From positions 1 to 39,527 of the forward strand of contig CAIZNN010000049.1 in assembly GCA_903934285.1 (NCBI GenBank): a DNA stretch of 39,527 nucleotides, written 5' to 3'. Shown piece by piece: positions 7,472 to 15,791 of this stretch. Position 1 is the first letter of the stretch, and each line of letters opens with the position of its first letter. Source of the stretch: Akkermansiaceae bacterium. Lineage in GTDB: Bacteria > Verrucomicrobiota > Verrucomicrobiia > Verrucomicrobiales > Akkermansiaceae. A model generated the notes under the pieces. It did no database searches. It had not been told where the DNA came from and saw nothing but the letters and a program-made list of their open reading frames with translations. The translations under genes were made by a program, and so were the position numbers.

Positions 7472-8173
7472 TTACTGGGCGATGCCGTAGACCTCGACCT
7501 CAATGTAATGGTTCATCTCATTGGAGGTGTTGCCATTGCTGTAGAGGCGGACGTAGCGGCCCTGGGTGCCCTTGCCATCGACGATGAGGCCGAAGCGGCT
7601 TTCAACGTAGGGATTGTCAGATCCTTTGCCTAACTTGGAGGCGTCTTCGTAGTCGTTGTTGTACACCGTGGTCACGCCGGTCTTGAACGTCGGATCGTCG
7701 GAAATCTGCACCACCACGCCTTTGTACGCGCGTTTCTGCGAGTGGTAATGCCAAATCCAGACGCCGTGGACCGCGGCGCTTTTTTCCAAATCGATCTGGA
7801 CCCATTGGGGGCCTTCCAGCAGTTCGACGAAGTACCCTTCGCCGGCCTGCTTGTCGCCATCGGTGATGAGGTCGAGGCTGCCGATGATCGGATTGTCATC
7901 GCTGCTGGTGACCTTCTTGGCTTTGGACAGCAAGGTGGTGCCTGCAGGCACAAGGAATTGCGGCGCCTTGTCGGGGGCTTGCACCAGGTTGGGCACGCTC
8001 ATGGCCTTGGGGGTGCCTTCGATGAGTTCGGGCGGGAAGTCGATGGTTAGAGCGACGCCACCGGCGGTGCCGCCGGAAGACCCGCCGCCGGCAGCGGATT
8101 TCTTATCACCGCAACCGGTGATGAGCAGGGCAGAGGAGGCGGCGAGGATGGATACGATTAGTTTGTGTTTCAT
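7472..8173 (-). CDS. Lipoprotein with discoidin / F5-8 type C-like domain
   Basis: The protein is 233 aa. MKHKLIVSILAASSALLITG ends in a lipobox with Cys21 (ITG-C), followed by a Gly/Ser-rich linker. Residues from about 95 on (IGSLDLITDGDKQ, WVQIDLEKSAAVHGVWIWHY, RYVRLYSNGN, YIEVEVYG) follow the pattern of a galactose-binding-like jelly roll, which usually binds carbohydrate. The ATG overlaps the stop of the upstream Gfo/Idh gene by four bases (ATGA), so the two are translated together. A membrane-anchored sugar-binding role next to exported oxidoreductases is reasonable inference. Longer versions of the frame upstream lie inside the Gfo/Idh gene and are rejected. Confidence 0.82.
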   Translation of the reverse strand: MKHKLIVSILAASSALLITGCGDKKSAAGGGSSGGTAGGVALTIDFPPELIEGTPKAMSVPNLVQAPDKAPQFLVPAGTTLLSKAKKVTSSDDNPIIGSLDLITDGDKQAGEGYFVELLEGPQWVQIDLEKSAAVHGVWIWHYHSQKRAYKGVVVQISDDPTFKTGVTTVYNNDYEDASKLGKGSDNPYVESRFGLIVDGKGTQGRYVRLYSNGNTSNEMNHYIEVEVYGIAQ

Positions 8174-9567
8174 ACGTCTAGGTGTTCTTTGGTGAATACG
8201 ATTGGTTGTTTGCTGAGGGCGGATGGATTGACCCAATAAATGGGCGCTTCGCTTAGGAAAGCGTGGCGGGCGTCGCAGTTGAGTTGTTTCGACTCGCCAC
8301 GCACCGTGGCGAAGAAATTTTCCAAATGCGGTTGGTGGGGCGGTTTGTTGAGTTCGCCGGGCAGTGCGAAGCCCTCGGGCGGGGCGGAGACGCGCGAATC
8401 GACCACGCCGCCAGCGGGTGCGGCCTTGGGGGCAGCGGCCTTGCGGGTGAGGTAGCCGCGTTGCACCAGTCGATCCCATGAGAGTGGGATGGCATCGGCG
8501 GGAGCCGGGTCGTTGGGATCCTTGGGTGCCGGGCTGGCTTCCTTGAAGATTTCAGTGGAACTCGAATTCTCCGAAATCTTGATGGTGCCTTCGGTGCCCA
8601 TGAACGACTCCCAGTACCCGCCGCCGGAACTGGTGGTGGTCAGCACTTGATAGAACGCGCGCACTTGCCCCTGCGGGGTGTCGTAATCGAAGAGCGCCAT
8701 CACATTGTCGAAGTGCTCGCGGGTATTGAAGTAACTGTTGCCGCCGGTGGCGTACACCGATTTTGGCAGCGCACCGAGGAACCAGTTGAAGATATCAATC
8801 TGGTGCGCGCCGAGGTCGGAAATCGCCCCGCCGGACAGGTCGCGGAAGAAGCGCCAGTTCATGAACTGGTGCATGTCCTTGAAGCCATATTTGCTGAGGA
8901 TGTCCGGTTTGATCGTGAGGGTCGGCTTGTAGGCGATGTTCTGCGACGACTTCACCGCGCGGTTCCACTGGCCGTTGACGTTGACAATCTGGCCGCAGAT
9001 TTTGTTGCCGTTGATCAATTGGTCGAGGGTGAAGCGGTAGCGCGGGTTGCTGCGGCGCTGGTGGCCGATTTGACACAGCTTGCCGGATTTTTCCATGGCG
9101 CGGACCATGGCGCGGGCGCCGTCGATGGTGTTGGACATCATCTTTTCGCAATAGACATGGAGGCCTGCTTCGAGGCACTTGACGGTGTGAGGCGAGTGCC
9201 AGAAATCCGGGGTGGCGATGACCACGGCGTCGAGGCCCTTTTCGGTGGCGAGCAAGTCATCGATATCGGCATAGCCTTTGGGCGTGTGCTTTTGGAGCGA
9301 GCGGACGCGACCCACTGCGCCGTTGCGATTGTAGTCCCAGATATCGCACACCGCTTGGAAGTGCAGGCCGGGGATGTTGCGCATCGCGTCAAACAGGACC
9401 TGGCCCTGCTTGCCCTGGCCGACCAGCGCGACATTGAGCATCTTGGACGGGCTGGCATCGGCGGCGCGCAGGATGCCCGGCGCGCCGAGCACCAGGCCCG
9501 CGCCGGCGCCCGCGGCGGATTTCGCGAGGAAATCGCGGCGGTTGATAGAAAGAGGAGGAGTTTCCAT
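8170..9567 (-). CDS. Tat-exported Gfo/Idh/MocA family oxidoreductase (3), variant EKM motif
   Basis: The protein is 465 aa. SINRRDFLAKSAAGAGAG is a Tat leader. ALVGQGKQGQVLF is the Rossmann loop. Where the family usually has EKP this protein reads VYCEKMMSN; the Lys is present but the Pro is Met. ISDLGAHQIDIFNWF provides the candidate catalytic His. A region rich in Ala, Pro and Lys around residues 355-400 looks like an insertion. The gene lies 19 bp downstream of the DoxX-like gene and overlaps the lipoprotein gene by four bases, so all three appear co-expressed. The substrate is unknown. Confidence 0.9.
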   Translation of the reverse strand: METPPLSINRRDFLAKSAAGAGAGLVLGAPGILRAADASPSKMLNVALVGQGKQGQVLFDAMRNIPGLHFQAVCDIWDYNRNGAVGRVRSLQKHTPKGYADIDDLLATEKGLDAVVIATPDFWHSPHTVKCLEAGLHVYCEKMMSNTIDGARAMVRAMEKSGKLCQIGHQRRSNPRYRFTLDQLINGNKICGQIVNVNGQWNRAVKSSQNIAYKPTLTIKPDILSKYGFKDMHQFMNWRFFRDLSGGAISDLGAHQIDIFNWFLGALPKSVYATGGNSYFNTREHFDNVMALFDYDTPQGQVRAFYQVLTTTSSGGGYWESFMGTEGTIKISENSSSTEIFKEASPAPKDPNDPAPADAIPLSWDRLVQRGYLTRKAAAPKAAPAGGVVDSRVSAPPEGFALPGELNKPPHQPHLENFFATVRGESKQLNCDARHAFLSEAPIYWVNPSALSKQPIVFTKEHLDV

Positions 9568-9586
9568 TTGGTTTAAGGCTGCGGGA

Positions 9587-10177
9587 TTACCATTTTTTCA
9601 GCAAGCACAGGCGGTTGTACTTGGAGAGCCAGAGTGCCATGACGATCATGATCATATGGATGCCGAGCCAGGCGACGCCGGAGTCTTCCTTGATGAGGAT
9701 CAGGCCCCAGGTGAGGCTGATGTAGAGCAGGCCGAGAAGAAACAACGAGGTGCGGGTGGCCAGGCCGAACAAAATCGTCAGGCCGAGCAACAGCAGCGCG
9801 GGGCCGAGAACCTTGTCGTAGAGCGGCAGCGCGAACTTCAGCATCAGCGGCTCGTCGGTGAATTTCTTCATCAGCGCCTCCGGCACGCCGTGGTAATGAC
9901 TCAGCGAGTATTCCTTGACCGGGACCGAGGAGGTCAGTCCGTAGTCATTGGCCTTGCCGTCAATGGTCACGGGCATGTCCGAGCCTTTGATGCCGGCACA
10001 TTTTTCAACGCCGGTTTGGATTGCGCGCACGGCGAGCCAGACGCGCAGCAACAACGCGCCGTAGATCAGGCCGAGGTTGGTCTGCGGGCACGAGTCGCAA
10101 CATTCCGGGGAGGCAGCGGCCTGGCAGCACTCGGTGGCTCCGGTGGATTTACAGCATTCGGTGGATTCGGTGGTCAT
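9587..10177 (-). CDS. DoxX-like membrane protein with cysteine-rich N-terminus
   Basis: The protein is 196 aa. The first 30 residues contain three ECC triplets nine residues apart (Cys8-9, 17-18, 26-27) plus Cys30, a pattern that suggests metal or thiol chemistry. Four hydrophobic segments follow: around residues 35-52 (GLIYGALLLRVWLAVRAI), 118-135 (LGPALLLLGLTILFG), 140-158 and 168-183. The arrangement and RVWLAVRAIQTGVEK resemble the DoxX/quinol-oxidase small-subunit family, so the call is by resemblance only. Placed between Gfo/Idh genes, it could pass electrons from exported dehydrogenases to the membrane; that is speculative. Confidence 0.55.
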   Translation of the reverse strand: MTTESTECCKSTGATECCQAAASPECCDSCPQTNLGLIYGALLLRVWLAVRAIQTGVEKCAGIKGSDMPVTIDGKANDYGLTSSVPVKEYSLSHYHGVPEALMKKFTDEPLMLKFALPLYDKVLGPALLLLGLTILFGLATRTSLFLLGLLYISLTWGLILIKEDSGVAWLGIHMIMIVMALWLSKYNRLCLLKKW

Positions 10178-10257
10178 GGTTGTGATTTGGTTGTGTGGTT
10201 GGTACGCACGCGGGTCGGGTATGTTTGTCGGTTTTGTTGGTTAGAGAGGGGGGCGGG

Positions 10258-11616
10258 CTAACTGAGGTTGGGTTCCCAACCGGCACGGTAGGTGCGTTTG
10301 AGCATGGCCTTGACCTCGGGCAGGCCGCGGGCGTCGAGGTTGGCGGCATCCCAATTGATGGGCTTGCCGAGGCGCATGGCGAGGTTGCCGGCGAGGACCA
10401 TTTCGCTGAGTGGGCCGGCGTGGTCGCTGAAGTTGGAGACGGGTTTTTCGCCTTCGCCGCGGATGGCGCGGCAGAGTTCCTGGGTGGGGCCGGCGGCGAC
10501 GCGTGGATAGACCGGTTTGATGGCGCGGGCCTTGTCGCGCAGGGCCTCGGGAAACACCACCGGCGCGGTGCCACAATACGCGTCGTTGACAAAAAGGGCA
10601 CCCTCGCTGCCGACGAAAACCTGGCCGAATTCGCCATTGAGCTGCAGATCGGCGGGGATGCCGGGCGGACGGACAAAATCCTTGTCGGTATTGGGATTGT
10701 TGACCCCATCCTGCCACACCACCTTGACCGGCCCGCGCTTGTCCTTGGCGGGGAATTGATAGATGATGGTCGCCCGCTTGGGGCAGGTGATGCCGTCGAA
10801 TTCGGACACCTTGCTGGCTTCGACGACGAAGTCGCCGGTTAGATTGAGGGCCCAGAAAGCGGAGTTGAAGCAATGGCAGCCGATGTCGCCCAACGCGCCG
10901 CAGCCGTAGTCCCACAACCCGCGCCACGCGAAGGGGTGGATTTTCGAGCTGTAAGGCCGCTCGGTGGCGACGCAGCCCTGCCAGGCCGGCCAATTGACAT
11001 GGGCGGGCACCGGTTCGGCGGGAAAGTCCAAGCCCTTGCCTTGCGGCCAAATCGGGCGGTTGGTCCAATAATGGACTTCCTTGACCTCGCCGATCAAGCC
11101 GGCCTCGAGCCATTCGCGCAACACGCGGGTGCCTTCCATGGTCGCCTCCTGATTGCCCATCACGGTGAACACGCCCTTGTCCTTGGCATAGGTGGCCAGG
11201 GTGCGCGCTTCCCAAATCGTGTTGGCCAGCGGCTTTTGCACCATCACGTGCTTGCCGCGGCGCATCGCCTCCATGGCGATGGGGAAATGCATGTGGTCGG
11301 GCGTGGACACGGTGACCACATCGATCTGATCGCCCATTGCGGCAAACATTTCGCGGTAGTCGGTGAAACGTTTGGCCTCTGGAAACTTGGCGCAGGCCGC
11401 CTTGGCGCTGTCTTGATCGATATCGCAGAGCGCGGCGATGCGATTGCCCGCGGCAATCTCCAAAATATCCGCCATCCCCCTGCCACCACAACCCACCGCG
11501 GCAATGTTGAGTTGCTTGAGCACCTTGTCCTGCCCCACCAAAATGTTAGGCGCAAACCCCGCACCAGCCAGGATGGTGGCGGATTTGAGGAAATAACGGC
11601 GGCTGATGGCTGGCAT
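10258..11616 (-). CDS. Tat-exported Gfo/Idh/MocA family oxidoreductase (4)
   Basis: The chosen ATG (11614-11616) puts SRRYFLKSATILAGAG at the N-terminus, a Tat leader; the protein is 452 aa. AAVGCGGRGMADI is the Rossmann loop, VMVQKPLAN the EKP-type motif with Gln for Glu, and LGDIGCHCFNSAFWAL carries the likely catalytic His. The pattern of YWTNRPIWPQG and HPFAWRGLWDYGCGALG is typical of one of the large Verrucomicrobia/Planctomycetes clades. The TAG stop lies in a GTTAG word. It lies 80 bp upstream of the DoxX-like gene and 89 bp downstream of Gfo/Idh (5). Confidence 0.9.
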   Translation of the reverse strand: MPAISRRYFLKSATILAGAGFAPNILVGQDKVLKQLNIAAVGCGGRGMADILEIAAGNRIAALCDIDQDSAKAACAKFPEAKRFTDYREMFAAMGDQIDVVTVSTPDHMHFPIAMEAMRRGKHVMVQKPLANTIWEARTLATYAKDKGVFTVMGNQEATMEGTRVLREWLEAGLIGEVKEVHYWTNRPIWPQGKGLDFPAEPVPAHVNWPAWQGCVATERPYSSKIHPFAWRGLWDYGCGALGDIGCHCFNSAFWALNLTGDFVVEASKVSEFDGITCPKRATIIYQFPAKDKRGPVKVVWQDGVNNPNTDKDFVRPPGIPADLQLNGEFGQVFVGSEGALFVNDAYCGTAPVVFPEALRDKARAIKPVYPRVAAGPTQELCRAIRGEGEKPVSNFSDHAGPLSEMVLAGNLAMRLGKPINWDAANLDARGLPEVKAMLKRTYRAGWEPNLS

Positions 11617-11705
11617 GACTGCGGGGACGCGCTGGCTAATCGTGATGGCAGGATTTGTCAACTCCTGATGCAACCCATCGCGGGCGGGAAGAAATGGCCG
11701 GCATC

Positions 11706-12992
11706 TCAGGCTTGGACGCGCGCGCCGAGGCGCGGATGGCCGGCTTGCGCGGTGTTGTCGAGGACCTTTTCGGCTTGCGGATCCCACTTGAGCAGCTGTT
11801 TGGTATCCATCGCCACGATGCCCAACTGGCCGAACGAGGCGGCGCGGTGGGCGCCCTCGGCGTTAGACGCGGGGAGTTTGCGCGAGCGCACGCACTCGAT
11901 AAAGTTCTGCCAGTGGTTCGGCGGCTTGGTGTCGAAATCCGCCGGCACGTTGCGCAGCAATTCCGGGTTGGACGCCTCGAGGCGGCCGCGGTCGACGAAG
12001 ATTGAACCATTTTCGCCGGTGAAGCGGGTGCCGCCGAAGTCGCTGCGCACTTCCAGCAGCTTGCCATCGGCGAAGGTGCCCTTATAACTATAATTGACAT
12101 AGCTGTTGAAAAAACTATGGGTGCCGAGTTGGCCGACACCTTCCATTTGCACCGGGCCGGTGGCGTCCAAGCCGAGGGCCCACAGTGCGATATCGACGTG
12201 ATGGCCGACCCAATCGAGCAACTGGCCACCGCCGAAGGTGTTGTGCCAGCGCCAATCCGCCGGGTGCAGCTGCGGGTTGTAGTTGAAATCCTTGACCGGT
12301 CCGCACCACCCCGCCCAATTGAAATTGGCGGGCGGCTTGCCGATCATGGCGGCCACCTGATCGGCGGGCCAATGCTTATTGATCGACATGCCCGACGGGG
12401 TGCCGCATTCGAGGCGGGTCAGTTTGCCGAGGGCGTTGTTTTGGATGAGCGCATGGAAGCGGCGGAACTCGCCGCCCGAGCGCTGCCAGGAGCCGGTTTG
12501 CCAGACCCGTTTGTTTTTGGTGATGGCATCGATGAGCAGGCGGCCTTCCGCCAGCCCCCAGGTGAAGGGTTTTTCACCATACACATCCATCCCCGCATTG
12601 ACCGCGGCTATCCCCACCGAGGCATGCATGTGGTCGGGCGTGGCGTGGCTGATCGCATCCAGCCCGGGGTGCTTGAGCAGCTCGTGGTAATCGGCGTAAC
12701 TCTTGCAATCCGTGTTCTTGTAATGCCCATCCACCTTGGCCTTGGCCTGGGCCATGTTGGCGGAATCGACGTCGCAGACGGCAACCACCCGCACCCCTGG
12801 GATGCCGAGAAAATTCACCATGTTGCCGGTGCCCTGGCCGCCGCAACCGATGATGCCAATGGCGATTTCCTCATTGGGCGAGCCTTGTTGGGCGCGCAGA
12901 TAGGCGAGCGGCGCCAGCCCGAGGGCGGCGGCACCAGCAGCAATGAATTTGCGGCGGGGAATGGTGGGCAGGGAGGGCACAGGATGCGACAT
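11706..12992 (-). CDS. Tat-exported Gfo/Idh/MocA family oxidoreductase (5)
   Basis: Starting at MSHPVPSLPTIPRRKFIAAG the protein is 428 aa with a Tat leader (PRRKF). GIIGCGGQGTGNMV is the Rossmann loop, VYGEKPF the conserved EKP motif, and LLDWVGHHVDIALWALG has the likely catalytic His pair. It is the first gene of the second catabolic operon. Upstream (13023-13046) lies an inverted repeat sharing the decamer ATTTTGCAAC with the start region of the AraC gene. Together the operon would encode four exported oxidoreductases, a sugar-binding lipoprotein and a membrane protein. The substrate is unknown. Confidence 0.9.
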   Translation of the reverse strand: MSHPVPSLPTIPRRKFIAAGAAALGLAPLAYLRAQQGSPNEEIAIGIIGCGGQGTGNMVNFLGIPGVRVVAVCDVDSANMAQAKAKVDGHYKNTDCKSYADYHELLKHPGLDAISHATPDHMHASVGIAAVNAGMDVYGEKPFTWGLAEGRLLIDAITKNKRVWQTGSWQRSGGEFRRFHALIQNNALGKLTRLECGTPSGMSINKHWPADQVAAMIGKPPANFNWAGWCGPVKDFNYNPQLHPADWRWHNTFGGGQLLDWVGHHVDIALWALGLDATGPVQMEGVGQLGTHSFFNSYVNYSYKGTFADGKLLEVRSDFGGTRFTGENGSIFVDRGRLEASNPELLRNVPADFDTKPPNHWQNFIECVRSRKLPASNAEGAHRAASFGQLGIVAMDTKQLLKWDPQAEKVLDNTAQAGHPRLGARVQA

Positions 12993-13022
12993 GGTGCTCT
13001 CAATACGGCCGGGCTGCCCGCG

Positions 13023-13046
13023 ATTTTGCAACGATCTTGTGCAAAA
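13023..13046. promoter_or_regulatory. Candidate operator upstream of the Gfo/Idh operon
   Basis: TTTTGCA (13024-13030) and TGCAAAA (13040-13046) form a perfect 7-base inverted repeat with a 9-base spacer, about 31-54 bp upstream of the operon's first start codon. ATTTTGCAAC (13023-13032) also occurs at 4888-4897, directly before the AraC start codon. In a GC-rich genome this AT-rich decamer is not expected to recur by chance, so a shared regulator is plausible. Confidence 0.4.
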
Positions 13047-13144
13047 ATTGCGCAGCACCAGCCGCGCCATGCCGCGCCATGCCGGCCGAATCCATGGAAA
13101 CCCCGCCGCGGCGGCCTCGTGGTGAGCGGGGCGGCAGGTTCAGA

Positions 13145-13297
13145 CATCCTGAACCCGGAGGAAAATGGATGAGACCTTGTGAAGAAAGGCGGCGGGCAGG
13201 ATGCCCGCGCCACAGGTGGCCCGGGCATCTTGCCCGGAGTCAAATGGTCTCACATGATTTCCCGGTTGAATGCCAATATCCGGCCGGGTTCAGGATG
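13145..13297. repeat. Composite nested palindrome (GGGCAGGATGCCC family, copy 2)
   Basis: The outer arms CATCCTGAACCCGG (13145-13158) and CCGGGTTCAGGATG (13284-13297) are perfect 14-base inverted repeats. Inside them TGAGACC (13170-13176) pairs with GGTCTCA (13246-13252). The core (13189-13237) holds two adjacent palindromes, GCGGGCAGGATGCCCGC and CCGGGCATCTTGCCCGG. The core is shared with 771-828 and, inverted, with 35690-35770. The structure is MITE-like, but no target duplication was established. Confidence 0.8.
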
Positions 13298-13346
13298 CCT
13301 ATGGTCAACCTAACCGATCTCACAAATCAAACTTCGGAGTTCGGGG

Positions 13347-14330
13347 TTAAGGCAGCGCGGCGCGGTGGCCGTATTGCATCCAGCGGTAGGCGACCAGATA
13401 TGACAGCCACACCACCGGGACGGCAAAGATGAGGCCGATGCCACAGGCGAGCAAGCCGGCGAAGGTGATGGCCATGGCCAGCAAGGCGAGCAGGAACAAG
13501 TTGAAGCGATTGTTGGTGGTGAGGGTGGAACTGTACGCGAACGCCGGCAGGATACCCAGGTCGCGATCGACGATGGCAGGCAGGAATTGGCCGAAGCGCA
13601 GGGCGAGGTAAATGCCCGGCACAATCAGCAACACCATCCCGCAGCCCACCATCAGCACGAACAGGATGGTCCCGCCAAGTGCCCGCAGCAGTTTGCGCCC
13701 TTCGCCAAACAACATGCCCACGCTCACCTGCCTGCCGGACACCAGATTGAGCCCAATGCGCGTCACGCCCAGCGTGAGAAACGACGACAACACTTGAGAC
13801 GCAATGAAGCTCAGCGGGCTGCTGTTTTGTTGATAACCGGCACCGTGGCTGCCGCTGCCAGTGGACCACTGCGTCGAGTGTACGGAACCGAACCCGAGCG
13901 CCATATCGAGCAGACCCAGCACCACGCTGACAGCCATGGTGACGCCCACATAGGTCAACCCCACCAGCAGGATGACACCGAAATTGCGGGTGGTTAGTTC
14001 GAAGCCGCGTTTGACGCAAGCTGCCACCTCGATCGGTTCGCTGCCCGGAACGATTTCTTGCAGCGCGCCGGAGGCCGCCGGCGCTTCGCTCCAACCGCTG
14101 TGGGGCGGGGCATAGGGATTGGCAAAATCCGTGGCGGCCGCGGCCGGCGCGATGCGGGCGCTGCCGAAGAGGTCCGGCACCTGCCCGGCGGGAGTCCAAT
14201 CTTTCATCGTCGCGGTCCACACCAGATCGTCCGCGGCAACCAGCCCGCCGCTGCGGGCGAGTTGCTGCAGCTGTTGGAAACTCACCGGCCCGCTTTGCTG
14301 GCCCCCACGCGCGTAATACCAATCGCTCAT
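13347..14330 (-). CDS. GYF_2 (DUF4339) domain membrane protein
   Basis: The protein is 327 aa. MSDWYYARGGQQSGPVSFQQ begins a GYF_2 domain (about residues 1-50, with DDLVWTATMKDWTPAGQVPDL) that binds peptides or lies at the membrane surface. After a linker come several hydrophobic segments (for example VILLVGLTYVGVTMAVSVVL, ILFVLMVGCGMVLLIVPGIY, LFLLALLAMAITFAGLLACG), so it is a multi-pass inner-membrane protein. YAYRWMQYG-type endings occur in related proteins of unknown function. The start is set by the GYF domain; the frame is open further upstream into the glutamate dehydrogenase 3' end. The function is unknown. Confidence 0.8.
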   Translation of the reverse strand: MSDWYYARGGQQSGPVSFQQLQQLARSGGLVAADDLVWTATMKDWTPAGQVPDLFGSARIAPAAAATDFANPYAPPHSGWSEAPAASGALQEIVPGSEPIEVAACVKRGFELTTRNFGVILLVGLTYVGVTMAVSVVLGLLDMALGFGSVHSTQWSTGSGSHGAGYQQNSSPLSFIASQVLSSFLTLGVTRIGLNLVSGRQVSVGMLFGEGRKLLRALGGTILFVLMVGCGMVLLIVPGIYLALRFGQFLPAIVDRDLGILPAFAYSSTLTTNNRFNLFLLALLAMAITFAGLLACGIGLIFAVPVVWLSYLVAYRWMQYGHRAALP

Positions 14331-14382
14331 GGCTGCATCGCCTAGCGGAATTGCCGGGTCCTGGCAAGCGGCAACCACTCGG

Positions 14383-15645
14383 TTAGGGAAACATTCCGCG
14401 CGCGGCTTTTGAGTCGGCGACGGTTTTGATGGCGAGTGCTTGGGCGGCCATGCGGTTGGAGAGGCGGTGGCGCTGGGCAAAATCGCCGACTTTGGCCATG
14501 GCCTTGGCCAGGATGACTTCCAACTTGCTGATGACGTCCTGCTCTTCCCATTGGAAGCGCTGGAGGTTTTGCACCCACTCGAAGTAGGACACGGTGACCC
14601 CGCCGGCATTGCAGAGGATGTCCGGAATCACCAACACATCCCCGCGGCGGTCGAGGATCCGGTCGGCCTCCGGCGTGGTCGGGCCGTTGGCGCCTTCAGC
14701 CAGGATTTTGCAGCGCAGCTTGGCGGCATTGTCGCCGGTGATGGCGCGGTCGAGGGCACAGGGTGCGAGAATGTCGCAGGGTTGGCAGAGGAGTTGCGCC
14801 GCATCGATCGGCTCGGCCTCCGCAAAGCCGACCACGCTGCCGGTTGCGGCGACGTGGTCGCGGAGTTGGGGCAGATTGAGGCCACGGTCATTCCAGATTG
14901 CGCCAAGCACGTCGGACACCCCGGTGACGTGCACGCCGTGGGCCGCGAAGGTGGCTGCGGCGTGGGACCCGACGTTGCCAAACCCTTGCAAAACCGCAGT
15001 GGCACCTTGGACCGAAACACCGAGCTTTTCCAACGACTTGCAGGCACAGAAGGCGACCCCATACCCGGTCGCCTGGACGCGGCCTTTGGAGCCTTGCAGG
15101 GTGAGCGGTTTGCCGGTGACGATGGCCGGCACGAGATGGCCGGCATGCGTCGAGTAGGTATCGGCGATCCAACCCATGGTTTGTTCGTTGGTGCCCATGT
15201 CCGGCGCCATCACGTCGGTCTCCGGGCTGATGAAGGGAATCATTTCCATGGTGTAGCGGCGCGTCAGGCGCTCGAGTTCGCCTGGCGACATGCGGCGCGG
15301 ATCGCAGCTAATGCCGCCCTTGCCGCCGCCATAGGGCAGATCCATCAACGCGCATTTCCAATTCATCCACATCGCCAGCGCGGCGATTTCGCCCAGCGTC
15401 ACCGACGGATGATAGCGCAACCCGCCTTTGACCGGGCCACGGGTGAGGTGGTGCTGGACGCGGTGGCCAAAAAACACCTCGGTGCGGCCATCATCCCGCC
15501 GAATCGGCACGGTCACCGTGATCAAGCGCTTCGGCCATTTGCAGCGCTCACTCAGATCCTCGCTGAGATTGAGAAATGCCGCCACACTATCAAATTGCTC
15601 AACAGCCATGGCGAATACCGGATTTTGCAGCAGTTGCTTTCGCAT
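14383..15645 (-). CDS. gdhA: Glutamate dehydrogenase (Glu/Leu/Phe/Val dehydrogenase family)
   Basis: The protein is 420 aa, starting MRKQLLQNPVFAMAVEQFDS, the usual length for the hexameric short-form enzyme. PVKGGLRYHP and LPYGGGKGGI contain the substrate-binding and catalytic lysines. PAPDMGT-type sequence (VMAPDMGTNEQTMGWI) follows, and LQGFGNVGSHAA is the NAD(P) Rossmann loop. It interconverts glutamate and 2-oxoglutarate plus ammonia in the cytosol. The open frame continues 96 codons further upstream without family similarity, so the shorter start is chosen. It lies 52 bp upstream of the GYF-domain gene and diverges from the GH-GT fusion gene. The stop TAA lies within a CTAAC word. Confidence 0.93.
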   Translation of the reverse strand: MRKQLLQNPVFAMAVEQFDSVAAFLNLSEDLSERCKWPKRLITVTVPIRRDDGRTEVFFGHRVQHHLTRGPVKGGLRYHPSVTLGEIAALAMWMNWKCALMDLPYGGGKGGISCDPRRMSPGELERLTRRYTMEMIPFISPETDVMAPDMGTNEQTMGWIADTYSTHAGHLVPAIVTGKPLTLQGSKGRVQATGYGVAFCACKSLEKLGVSVQGATAVLQGFGNVGSHAAATFAAHGVHVTGVSDVLGAIWNDRGLNLPQLRDHVAATGSVVGFAEAEPIDAAQLLCQPCDILAPCALDRAITGDNAAKLRCKILAEGANGPTTPEADRILDRRGDVLVIPDILCNAGGVTVSYFEWVQNLQRFQWEEQDVISKLEVILAKAMAKVGDFAQRHRLSNRMAAQALAIKTVADSKAARGMFP

Positions 15646-15791
15646 GCTTGCATTAGAGCGTAAGCAAGAGGATATGGCACGCGCCAATTTCATAATCACC
15701 AACCACGCCGGAGCAGCACCACCCCCGGCGCTCGCCAGACGCGCGCTTCCCGGCGTTGACCTGCCCGGGCGGTTGGTCCTAGCATCACGGC

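Larger units (their letters stand above)
12993..13346. other. Gene-free stretch: operon promoter region plus composite palindrome
   Basis: No gene was found here. The right flank of the Gfo/Idh operon (12993-13060) contains the TTTTGCA/TGCAAAA inverted repeat. Bases 13145-13297 form a nested palindromic element described separately. The remainder is unassigned. Confidence 0.6.

Noticed and set aside
10873..12087. Long plus-strand open frame (404 aa) across two Gfo/Idh genes
   Set aside because: It spans two convincing minus-strand genes and their gap, with no recognisable protein.
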